DNA from: Nymphaea colorata
Taxonomy: Eukaryota > Streptophyta > Magnoliopsida > Nymphaeales > Nymphaeaceae
Assembly (NCBI RefSeq): GCF_008831285.2
Contig: NC_045143.1
Span: 12,513,214-12,577,213, forward strand
Length of the DNA stretch: 64,000 nt
Direction of reading: 5' to 3'
Shown here: positions 13,401 to 25,800 of the stretch, one piece after another
Layout of the letters: each line of letters begins with the position of its first letter
Position numbering within the stretch: position 1 is the first letter of the stretch
Position numbers and translations under genes: made by a program
The notes under the pieces: generated by a model
What the model was told of the DNA's origin: nothing
Database searches by the model: none
Seen by the model: the letters and a program-made list of their open reading frames with translations, nothing else

Positions 13401-16400
13401 CTACAAGGCGGGTTGGGTATGGATCCGACCCGAAACCCACAATCTATCAACAAGGTCCAAGGATACGAATGAAGCACATCCATCTATAAACTTTGGGGGC
13501 AACTAGAAACAATGGACGATTAGGATAGATAACTTGATGGGCACTTTAGTCATCACTAGAAGATGAGCATAAACAATTGGTCAAATAACATGTTGTGAGG
13601 ATTGCATTTTCTCAAAAATATGCAGGTAAACGGATATGTAGCATGAGAATACAGGCAACAGTCAGAAGTTGGCGATGCTTTCTTTCGACAACTTCATTTT
13701 GTTGTGAGATATGAGGACATGTAAATTGGGGAGAGATGCTATAGTCAGAAGAAAAGTTCATTAAGATTGAAGATTTGAATTCAAGAGCATTATCAGTATA
13801 GACATACATAACTACAAAAACTGAGATTTTATTTCAATAATAAGGTTCCTGAGGCTGAGAGTACAAATGACTTCAGACCTTTCTTTCAATATGGAAACCC
13901 AATTGACTCTAGAATAATAATTGACAACAACAAGAAAATACCAAAATTTAGACTGGATCTGACCCCAACTAGGCCCCACAAGTTAACATGAAGGAGATCA
14001 AATAACCCTTGACTCGATGGACCAAGACCGAAAGGATCACTATCCATGTTCTCCACTGGCAGCTAGAGCTGAAGTTGAGGAATCACTTGAGGGCTTAAAA
14101 AGCACACAACCTGCTGAGCTGTTGTGTGCTTTAGCTAAACTGGGAATTTCTGCCCTGGTCATCATTTGCACCTTTGCTACCGCATATTCTTGGGATAAAC
14201 CAGTCAAGAACTTAGCCATCATAGTCTATTTAAAATTTTAAAGTGAGTTTTGTAACACACTTTTTGCATAGAGGATGAAGGGATTTCACTCTCTCATAAG
14301 CTGATTTGATGAAGGGAAAATGCTGAGCAAATCTTGGTCACCTTGCTTCAATTGGAGCAACTCCTCCTCAACCTATAGGATCTTACTCACATTCTCATCA
14401 TAAGAATAAGTCTGCCTCAAAACGCCCCACATATGTTTAACAGATGTATAATATGTGAGAATAGGTGCAGTCTGAGGTTGCATACTTTTAGAATATCTTG
14501 TAATAGGGAACCGGGTCCAGATATGGACCCGGTCCAATGGGCGCAGATACCGAGGCTGCGGTTTTGCCCCTAGGTTAGAGCTTCTCCGTGGTTTTTCACC
14601 TCTTCCTGAGGTTTTCCACGTATATCTTGTGTTTTGTCTTCGTTTTCCTCTTCCATTGCATGTTTCTACATGGTATCAGATCTGTGAAGTTCCGGCATTC
14701 CTGGTTGGCCGTTCGCTTGTGTTCGTGTTGGAGGGGACTCGTCCCAGTCACTGTTCATCGGTTTCTGTCACTGTTCACCGCCCGACTCTTGACGGGTTCT
14801 TCTCCTGGACCGACGCTCCTCGCCCGACGCACCCGACGACTCGCCCGTCTCCCGACGCCGCCCGACGCCCGACGCCCGACGGCCGACGCACCCTGCTTCT
14901 GCCGCCGTGTCTCTGTTTCCGTGGGGTTCCGCCGTGTCCCTGTTGCCGTGGGTTTCTGCACCGTCCGACGACCTGGCCCTGCGCTCTTGGCATCGTTTGC
15001 TGCTTCCATCGACTGCTTTCGCCGGTCTGTTTCCGCCTGGCGTCGCCCTTAGTCTCGCCGCTGTTTGACGCCTCTCGCCGTCGCCTGGCCTGATCTCCGC
15101 GCTGTGCCTCTTGCCGGAGATCCCGCCTGTCACTGCCCGGGTTCTTCTCCATAGATCTGTTTTTTTTTTCTCTGACTGGTGGATTCATTTTGGTCGTTAT
15201 GGCTGGAGAGACGACGCCCAAGTCCGATGTGACTTTTGACACGGGCAGCAATATTAAAAGTGAAAACTTGCCGGTTCAAGTCACCTCCATTCGGCTGAAT
15301 AAAGACAACTATCTCTCTTGGTCTGCTGCACTTGAAATAGGGATAACTAGTCGCGGTCGTCTTTCCTATATCACGGGAGAGACACCTGCGCCCAGTAAAA
15401 CAGATCCTCGATGGGCGACTTGGGCATTAGAAGACAGTCAAGTTAAGGTGTGGATCATTAGCTCTGTTTCTGCTGATATTCAGCCACTTATTTTGCGAAA
15501 GTCGATCGCCTATGATATGTAGACTGTGCTTGCGAGGATGTATGGCCGTAAGAAAAGAGTCCTGCGTACGTACCAGATTAAACGTAGCATCTACTCCCTT
15601 CAACAGGGTGACTTGTCTGTGGCATCCTTCTATGCAGCCCTGAAAACTAAATGGGAGGAACTGGACTATCATGTGAATGATGACTGGAATTGTGGTTCTG
15701 ATCATGCCTTGTACTGGGAAAAAGAATGGATGGACCGGACCTTTATTTTTCTTGGAGGTCTACGTGATGAATTTGAATCCATTAGGAGTCAAATTCTCAG
15801 CTGTGATGAGATCCCTGGGATTGAGGAAGTTTATGCTCGGGTGGAATCTGAGGAACAACGACGTCAGGTGATGCATATTGCCTCCAGTCATGGGAGTTCC
15901 CCCTCAGCCTTTGTTAACCGTACTTCAGGGACTGGACAACGTCTTGTTCGACGTTGTAGTCATTGTAACAAGTTGGGGCATTCTGTTGATTTCTGTTGGG
16001 ATATTCACCCTGAAAAGCGGCTTACCCGTGGTCGTCCTCCTTCTAGTCGGCGGGGTCCTCCTGTGCCTGCTTCTAGTCAGGGTAGCTCCTCGAGTGTTGA
16101 AACATCAAAGCCCTCCTCTGAACAAATCAAGGAATTGCAAGCTTACATCAGTCGGCTATCTATGGCCTCTACTACTCCGGAGGAAGCATCCACGTCTGAG
16201 GGAGCTAAGTTAGCCCAAGCTCTTGTTGCCACAAGCGATCAAGGTAATTCCTCCCTTGGTGATTGGATTGTTGACAGCGGAGCTACGCATCATATGACAG
16301 GGGACCCTAAGATGTTTCAAGAATACAAATTGTCTTCCGGGCTGCAACGTGTGTCTATGGCTGATGGGTCTTCTATTTCTGTGGCTGGAAAAGGGAGTTT

Positions 16401-19400
16401 GTCCTTCTTGAATAAATACCGTCTTCATAATGCTCTTCATGTTCCCAATATTCCTGTGAATCTGTTATCTGTCAGCAGTATTACCAAAGAACTCAATTGC
16501 AATCTAATCTTCTCTGCTGATCGTTGTTTCCTGCAGGACTTGGTGACGGGGAAGAAGATTGGGATTGGTTCGGTTATTGATGGACTCTACAGACTGCCCG
16601 TGCAGGTTGCTTCTGCTCTCATTTCAGCCACTAGTGGACAGTTGTCAGGCGTGGAGGATAGATCTACTATCATGCGATGGCACGAGCGGCTTGGACTTCT
16701 CCCATTCCAGTTGATTAAGAAGTTGTTTCCTAGGCTTTTTATTTCTGTTTCCATGGACTCCTTCACCTGTGAAGTGTGTCAGTTGGTAAACATGTTAGGG
16801 CTTTGTACCCTATTTCTTTCAATAAAACCACCCGTCCGTTTGCTTTGGTTCACTCTGATGTTTGGGGTCCTTCGGGAGTACCCACTTGTCGTGGTTTTCA
16901 TTACTTTATGACTCTTATTGATGACTACTCCCGTTGTACGTTCGTGTACCTGCTGAAAGAACGTAGTGAAGTTCTCGTCATTGTCAAAAATTTTGTTGCA
17001 TTTGTTGAGACTCAATTTCAGACATCTGTTCAGGCTTTCCGCACTGATAATGCTCGAGAGTATGTCTCCCAATCCCTAGATGACTTCTTGAGGAGCAAGG
17101 GTATTGTTCATGAGACGTCCTGTAGTTACACACCTCCCCAAAATGGCGTGGCTAAACGGAAAAATCGCCATTTATTAGATGTCACCCGGGCTATTATGTT
17201 TCATAGACACGTTCCTAAACGCTACTGGGGTGATGCTCTTCTCACTAGTGCCCACCTAATTAATCGTATGCCTACTCGTGTGTTGATTGGTCGTTCCCCT
17301 TATTCTGTGCTCATGCCCACTCATAACCCTTGGCCTCTTACTCCTCGGGTGTTTGGTTGTATTTGTTTCGTCCATGACCACAGTCCAACCCTCAAGAAGC
17401 TTGACCCTCGATCTATCAAAGCTGTCTTCTTGGGGTATTCCTTAACTCAGAAGGGATACAAATGTATTGATCCTATCACTTCCAAAATTTATGTCTCCCG
17501 GGATGTTACCTTTCATGAACATGAGGCATACTTTCCTGTGAATCCTCTTCAGGGGGAGTGTATAGGAAACAGTGTGGAAGAGTATTCTTCAAACCAGTTG
17601 ATTCAGTTTATGGAGTTATTGAACTACAAGGTTAGTCACAGTGTGGCAGACACAGTCAGAGATGATAGAGACAGTCATGTGGAAGGGGGCCCTGGGGATG
17701 AACAGCCCACTGCCCGTGGCCATTTGTTTGGCCAGGTGTACACCAGGAAGAAGAAAGATGTGCTTGAAGATGTTGATGTAACCAATCCCAATCCTGTGAG
17801 TTCCCCGAATGAACCAAGTCCACCAAATGAAGATCTTCCCATAGCCTTGCGCGAGGGAACCAGGTCATGTACTTCTCACCCCATTCAGAGATTTGTTTCA
17901 TATGCGAAACTCAGCAAGGATTACAAATGCTTTATTACTTCCTTGTTTATGTCTGTGATTCCCAGGTGTGTGGAAGATGCTAAAGAGGATCCTAAATGGC
18001 TACAGGCCATGACAGATGAGATGGATGCCTTGGCAAAGAACAACACTTGGGAAGTGGTTGATATTCCCAAGGGGACTCATTTAGTTGGTTCCAAGTGGGT
18101 GTTTAATGTGAAGTACAAACCTGATGGTACTGTGGAACGGTATAAGGCTCGCCTAGTGGCAAAGGGGTTCAGCCAAAAATATGGAATTGATTATCTTGAA
18201 ACCTTTGCTCCTGTTGGTAAACTGAAGACAGTGAGAGTCATCTTAGCACTAGCAGTGCAAAAGAAGTGGAGCATGGACCAGCTTGATGTCAAGAATGCAT
18301 TTCTGAACGGCCATCTAGAGGAAGAGGTCTATATGAGCATGCCTCCTGGGTATGCTCAAAGCGGAAAATGTTGTCATCTCAAGAAAGCCTTGTATGGACT
18401 GAAACAATCTCATGGTTTGAAAGACTGAGGGTAGTGATGAAGACTAATGGATACAAACAGGGAAACAGTGATCACACCCTATTCATTAAGCAGAGAAATG
18501 GTCTGGTGAGCGTTCTTCTTGTATATGCTGATGATATGATTGTCACAGGTGACGACGAAGAAGAAAAAAGGAAGATGAAGGAGAGGTTAGCTGCTGAATT
18601 TGATCTTAAAGATCTGGGTAAATTAAGGTACTTTCTGGGAATAAAGATTGCTCGATCAAAGACAGGACTTGTTATGAGCCAAAGGAAGTACACTCTGGAT
18701 CTTCTAAAGGAGACAGGTAAACTGGGATGCAGGCCCTTTCTAAACCCAATGGAGTCTGGTACCAAGATAAGTATCAAAACTGGTAACATCCTGGATGAGG
18801 AAGGAAAATGACGATATCAGAGGCTGGTTGGTAGGCTTATTTATCTTACTCTTACTCGCCCTGATATTACTTATGCTGTAAATGTGTTGAGTCAGTTTAT
18901 GCATGCTCCTACTGATTGTCACTGGAAAAGTGCAGAGAGAGTGTTGGGGTACCTAAAGAATGACCCAGGGAAAAGATTACTGTATACTCAGCAGGACCAA
19001 CTGAATATTGAAGGATACTCTGACGCCGATTGGGCAGGGTGCACAGATACTAGAAGGTCTACCACAGGGTACTGTATCTTTCTGGGGGTAACCTGGTGGT
19101 ATGGAGGAGTAAAAGGCAGGAAGTCTGTTCTAGATCCAGTGCTGAGGCTGAATAAGGGCAGTTGCTATGGGGGTTACAGAAATGTTATGGCTAAAGATTC
19201 TTCTAGCAGATATTGGGGTTGAAATGGAAGAGAAGATGAAGATGTATTGTGACAACAAGTCTGCGATTAACCTAGCTAATAATCCTGTCCTTCATGATAG
19301 AACCAAACATGTGGAGATAGATCGCCATTTCATACGGGAACGCATAGATTCAAAGAAATTGATCCTGCCTTATATGAAGTCTGAAGGTCAAGTTGCAGAT

Positions 19401-20091
19401 GTTTTAACTAAAGCCTTATGTACCTCTCAATTTGAAAAGAATGTTAGCAAGCTTGGCATGTTTGACATGTATGCCAAGCTTGAGGGGGAGTGTTAGAATA
19501 TCTTGTAATAGGGAACCGGGTCCAGATATGGACCCGGTCTCATGGGCACGGATACCGAGGCTGGCTCGGTACCCTAGGCGGGGCTCTCTACCTCTCTCTC
19601 TTATAATCTCCACTTATTGTAAATTAGTTGATTAAGTGGAAATTATCTTCTCTCTCATAGGGTTACGGTTTTGCCCCTAGGTTAGAGCTTCTTTGTGGTT
19701 TTTCACCTCTTCCTGAGGTTTTCCACGTATATCTTGTGTTTTGTCTTCGTTTTCCTCTTCCATTGCGTGTTTCTACACATACTATTCATGATCCGTGACA
19801 TAACAATATTATTGTCCTTCGAAGTTATATATCTATCAGTTTTTACGTTAGGTTCATCCTCCTCAATGACATGCTCCTTGTGATGTCCAATGACCGACAT
19901 CATAAACATACAAGACCAAATGTCATAGTTGGAGCCATCCAACATCACAGCCGATCCAATGGGGAAATGATTGCCCATGATTGTAATCATTATGGGAAAC
20001 AACTCTACCACTTTCAGCCTGTCATATAGGTGTGGGTGCCGGAGTGGCACATCCCAAAAAAATTAGGTGCGGCAGTACGGCGATGGTATAC

Positions 20092-20130
<39 letters not shown>

Positions 20131-22745
20131 ATTATAAAAGCAAATATATAACTATATAATTTAATAACATAAAAGTTGAAACTGAAAGTCGTGCTACACA
20201 AGCAAAAACAAGGCATGAAAAACAACAAAATATAAACGAGAAAACAGCAAATATAAGTTAATAAAATGAAACTAAAAGTCATGCTAAACAAGTAAAACTA
20301 AAAACAAGACATGGAAAAACAGCAAATATAAACTGGGAGAAACAGCAAAAACAGTATATATAAGTTAATAACTTAATAACATGGACTGATTTAAGCGTAA
20401 AACAGAAAAACAGAAGCACTCGTGGCCATGAGTCGTTAGTTGAATCGGTGATACAACAAAACCAGAACATGGAAAAACAACAAACTGAAATAAGCTAAGT
20501 CACACAGGGTGGCATACTCGCACCGATGCGGGTGCGGCCCGACACGGCATCCGACTCGGTCGAACCGAATCGGGTGCTGCTGACTGCACCAAGTTCTTCT
20601 TTTCTCTTTTCTTTTTTTTTCATTTTTTTACCTTCTCCTATCTTTCCCTCTTCTCTCTCCCCCCCTTATTTTATTTAATAAAACTTCGAATTTTGTATGA
20701 GATTAAGGTAACCTTGATAAAAAAAAAGTTTGAAAATGTAGACAAATAAAATTACTTATATAAATTTATATGCTCTCGCTGCACCCGCACCCAATTTTTT
20801 TTTAAACTTGCTGCATCCCGCACCGACACCCGCACTCGCACCAGCACCCGCACCTTGCACCCATGTGACATAGGAAATAAGGCTGAGAAGTGCAGATGGC
20901 AGAAATGAAGCAACAGATAGATAATCTGCCAGAAACAAGGCTGAGTACCCACCAGAAATATGAGTGAGACACTACCATTCTGTTGGAAATAAGGTTGATA
21001 AACCGCTAGAAACAAGGCTAAGAAACCACTGGAAATGAGGCTGAGAAACCGTCGTTCTACTCGGAGACCCGTCGCACATCACACGTGGCCGCTGGCTGTT
21101 GTTCGACCCACTCAAAGATTTCAGTAGCCAGAAATCTTCAATCTCTGCTGGAAAGAAAGAGGGACGCACTGGGAAAGAGAGAAAGAGGGACGCACGGGGA
21201 GGAGAGGAAGACCATGATCGTGCCCTAATCCCTTTTTTTGCTTAAAAATTTAAAAAAAAAAAAAATCAAAAAAATGACAAAAATAAGCTTGGCAAGGTTT
21301 TGACTGCACTGGACTCACGTTTGACGGGAGTCGGGTGCACGTCCTAAATGGGCGAAGCTGGTCAGGTGCGGTCGACTCTTGTTGATCTTCACTGGGTGCG
21401 AATCCAGGCCGCGCCCGTGCAGAGTTGTGTCAACTCAGGTGCGGCTGCCAAATAGCAATGCCCGTGTGACTTAGCTTTCAGCCATATTTTTCCCTTCCAT
21501 GAGAGTAATCAATCACACTACAAAACTAACTTGGCTGCATGTGAACAAATGGAGGAAGAGACACGACATACCATGAAATACTTGACAGCAAACATCCAGC
21601 ACAAATTCAGTCACACATTGATAAAGAATAAAAAATCAGGGAGTCAGGCTTGTCACAGGAATACACTAACTTCTCACAGAATCCAAGGTGCCGTATGCAT
21701 TAAGAAATCCAACACAAGGTAATGATAGATGGATACCTACTTCAACGTGTACCCAAGTTTCCACTATCCACAATTAGGTTTGGCTCAACTTACCACTCGA
21801 TCCGAGCAACTCCCATTTAGTTGCTGGTCACCCACATGCTCCACGGTGGGAACCTAATCACATAACCAACTGTGGTTAGGTTCCCTTCTTTGTGAAACTC
21901 CACTAACGCCGATCAGCGAAAAAGAGGAGACGAGGGAAGAAGGCAGAAAGAGGGGAAAGAAGAAGACGAGAGAGCAGAGAGGGAGACGTTTGTTGGAAAA
22001 TCATGAACGTCGCCGGTGGAAGTTGCAGAAGGTCGCTGGCTCTGATACCGTGATAAAGTCTGCAGCTGGCAGAGAGAAAGTTCTCATTCACTAACCCTCA
22101 TCTCCAATAAAAGAGAGCTTAGGGTGTGGCAGGCAGATTACAAAAATAATCCAACACAAAGTAAGATATCTTTAAATAAGACCCTAACTTTCTAATATTC
22201 CATAAAACTACCCAACGATTGTCTAGTTTCAAGATATTCATTATGCAATAATCTAATTAAATGTTCCAATCAAAATCCGATAGGTTTAGTTTACAATTCA
22301 GGCATATCAATGCAAACCATGGATAATATTTTCCTTCCATGGTCCACAAATGCTGTCCTATACAATTATCAGTCTATCATGCTGTCTAATGTGTGAGTCG
22401 TACTTGAGCAGTCATTCTCAACTTGTTAACATGCCTACAGCTGTCCTAACAGATATCATAGGATATGCACGTGTATTCGTATCCATGGAGATTACTTGTC
22501 CAAATTTAACATGAATATAACATAAGCCTCCAGTGTTTCCTCCAAATCCTGATTTAACCAACTCAATCAGATAAAATGGTTCACTAAAGCCTTGACAGGA
22601 AAGAATTGAACTGGGAAACTGCCGTACTTTCGGCAGACATTTTTTCTTAGTTAGAATCATAAATCCTAAATTACATGGGTATGGGTACGGTTTGAGTATG
22701 GACACACAAACTTTAGAAAATATGAGTATGGGGGTACACCAATAC

Positions 22746-22803
<58 letters not shown>

Positions 22804-25800
22804 TAAATAACACAAAAAAAAAGAAAAATGAAAGCAATAAGTGATTCTAAATTAAAACATTACATGTTAATGAACGATAACTCTAAAAATAGAATGAAAA
22901 CTGAGTTGGAAAAAATTGTTCACGTAAAATTTAACAGTTTAGATCAGTTTCTAAACTGAAAAAATGCCCAAGTGTGTATCCAAGTATTCACTATGGGTAC
23001 GGGTAGACATGGGTACGTGGAGATGAGGGCTATCTTCTTCACTTGTTCTTCCTTCTTTTCTTCTTTTTTCTTTTTTCTTCATTTTTCTTTTTCCTGATGG
23101 CCTATGCAGAAGTTGGCTGTATAAGAACACTTAGTCATATATGCATTAGCCATATATGATTATATATAAACTATAAAGATAACCAACTATACACACACAC
23201 ACACACACAAAAATATTTGGACATATTCTAACAGTAGCTAGGACAAAATGAAGACTCCTTGAATGAAATATGCTAGTTTCGTTGAATTCATCAGTCTTTA
23301 TGTTCGATGGTTGTGCTTGTGTGCAATTTAGTTAAATGTTAGTGTTATATTTTCTAAGCATTTGTTGCTTTGCTAGCTGTTATAATTATCTTGACCAACT
23401 GTTAAGAATGTAATGCAGATTTTACAGCTGACTAGGAAGAGTCTGGTTCATATGATAAAAGCAGATGAGAGATGACATTTTGTGGATATTTCGGTTTTCT
23501 CAATATTCACCATGGATGATAAATTTAGGAGAGCATGTGATTACCCGGACCTTAGATCCAAATATCAAACTATGGATTTGAAAACCCTTGATTTAGGATC
23601 ATCATTGTGCTTTAAATTCATGGATCTCATGACAAAGGAGAGGGGGTCTGACTTGATGTTGACAGATTTCAAGATGCAAAGTTTTCAAATCCCTGGTGTA
23701 ATGCTTGCGTCTTTCAAACGTAAAATTTCAATTTTTTATTAGAAGTGTCTAAAATCCTAGGATCTAAGGTCATAAGGTCTTAAACCACCCGACTGATCTG
23801 ACGTAATCAAACACACTATAAGTGTTTGAACATGAACAAGTTCATTGATGTTATCATGTTACTGAATTTGGAGGCTTGTCAAAGATGTTAGCGGAATGTA
23901 ATATTTTGTGAACTAAAGGAAGTAATGTTCATTTATGATGATCAACTTGGTTAATGAATAAGTAAATCCCATCCCCTGAGTATGTTAATCTCTGAGCATG
24001 TATAAGGACACATATCCTAGTTTGTGTCTAACAGAAACATAGACTACTGCAAGTGGCTTCGCTCAATGTTTCCTTCTCTTGTGTAATATCCCAGACAGTA
24101 AATTTTAGTAATTCATAATGGTGTGGCAACCCTTGTTTATAAGCTTAAAGTACAGACACATAACCACACACCCTGATGTTGGCATGATGAAGTTCATGAT
24201 ACTGTCATTAAATCACCTTGTTAAACTGAATATTGTCATCACCTGTCTCTGTAATGAATCATAAATGAGCACCATCATAGAAGGTGATTATGTCAAGAAG
24301 TTTCGTATTTCAAAGTAAAAAAAGAATAATATTTTCCTACATTCTCTTGTCTAACAGTTAATTTTTCTCTTCTCTTGGTCAGGTAATTTTCGAGGGGATA
24401 CATGCTCTGCATCCTGAAGTACGGACTTCTTTTGATTTGCTGATTGCTGTTGTAAGCTAAATTCATAAACTCCATAATGAACAGCATTTGTGTTCCAATG
24501 AACCAGTATCCAAATAAGGATTTTTCATTGGGTTGCTACTGGCAGGTTGGTGGGGTGCATTCCCATTTGATTGACAGAGTCATGAAGGACCAGAGAATGG
24601 CAGGCGGCACTGCATCTGAGGAGGAGATTATGAATACCGTATTTCCAATGTTCCAGCAAAATATCAAACCTCATCTTGCTGATGCCGATGTGAGCTCTTT
24701 AAAGTGGTGAAAGCATTCAGTTGGCATTTGTTTTGCTTTGTCTAGGGCACCTAGATAGCAAACTGTCAAGTCTATTTCCCGCTTGTACAAGCATATTGCC
24801 TATAGACTGTTGAAATTGTTATTACCTGTGTTTATTGGTTTCATTATTCATATTGTGAAATAATCAGCAAAATCAAGGTTGTCCTGTTACAATATATGCT
24901 TCTCTTGTTACAGAAGAAAGTGCAGAAACAGTTGTAAAGCTGCTCACATATAGGCACAACAAACCTGCCCAAATAGGAATAAGGACATGGCACTGAAGGC
25001 GAATCTTCAATATCACTGAATTATGCCTAAAAAATGTGCATTAAACCACACAGCACATCAATAACATTAATAAACTAATAGAATTGGTGAGAGTAGCAAT
25101 AACTATCTACAAGAGAGAATTGCTTGATAAGATGTGATGATTTGATCATGCTTGGATCCGAACAAACACGTACACTCTTGTGCACATGCAGAACTGACTC
25201 ACTTGTTGCTGTACTGTAAATTGTTTGATGGTTTGGGGACATTTCCATCCATATAAAATGCAAGACTGTAAATATCAAATCACTAGGGTTGAGGACTTTG
25301 TGTGCTGCTGCCCTCCTCCCTTTGAGTGCATTTCTTTCCCTCGTTTCTTTTCTATTGACATAAGACTGGTCGCTTAATCAATATATAAGAGTCAGAATTC
25401 TATCATGGTATCAGAGCCAGATTGTAGACGTATACGAAATGTATGCCAAAGAGATCTATAACTCTTGTTTCTCCTGGTCACAAAAATTTCACGCTTTTCT
25501 TCTCTCATGTTGTTTATGTCCTTGAAGCCTTTTTTCTCTATTTTGTTCTTCCGGGATCGTTTACCTTTAAACAATTCTGAAATTCAATCCCTGTATGGTT
25601 TTCTTGAATGGAAATCCTTTTCATTTGGCATCCTCTAATATCTTTGCCCTTTATGTCTGTAGTATGATTTGAATATCTTTGTCTTTTACGCCTCGGATCT
25701 GATTTCTTTTTGAAGTCTGCTTTCATATTTGTTATGGTTATTATTCTGGTTTCTGACATGAGATTGGGTTCTGATTGACATCAGCTCATTGTTTTACCTG

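Larger units (their letters stand above)
8097..13452 (-). mobile_element. Copia-A: full-length, very young Copia with one frameshift
   Basis: It has 248-bp LTRs at 8097-8344 and 13205-13452 that differ at one position by eye, starting TGTAGAGATA and ending TCAACA. The target duplication AGGTC flanks it at 8092-8096 and 13453-13457. The polypurine tract TTGAGGGGGAG abuts the left (3') LTR and the primer site TGGTATCAGAGC abuts the right (5') LTR. It is a close sister of Copia-B; a 4-bp loss near 10180 splits its gag-pol into two ORFs. It is inserted in pol of Copia D. Confidence 0.97.
14486..19777 (+). mobile_element. Copia-C: full-length but decayed plus-strand Copia
   Basis: The LTRs are 14486-14670 (185 bp) and 19491-19777 (287 bp); the 5' copy lacks an internal 102 bp and its terminal TG has become TT. 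The target duplication CATAC flanks at 14481-14485 and 19778-19782. The primer site TGGTATCAGATC follows the 5' LTR and GCTTGAGGGGGAG precedes the 3' LTR. The coding region matches the A/B lineage but carries nonsense codons and frameshifts. It is inserted in gag of Copia D, opposite in orientation. Confidence 0.96.
6540..20050 (-). mobile_element. Copia D: old minus-strand Copia, split by two younger insertions
   Basis: Decayed pol and gag pieces appear in the order expected of one minus-strand Copia: RNase H/RT tail 6540-6880, RT 6881-7591, integrase 13612-13809, gag 14040-14480 and 19783-20030. Copia-A (8097-13452) and Copia-C (14486-19777) interrupt it. Removing each with one copy of its 5-bp target duplication rejoins the D sequence. 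D has stops and frameshifts throughout, and no LTR pair was recognised. Its gag resembles that of Copia F at 41087. Confidence 0.8.

Noticed and set aside
14588-15093. Overlapping 154-codon ORFs in the Copia-C leader
   Set aside because: Two frames and both strands are open at once in CG-rich leader sequence before gag; no motif.
23482-23742. 86-codon plus-strand ORF
   Set aside because: No recognisable motif, no family pattern and no splice or promoter context in the middle of intron 6.
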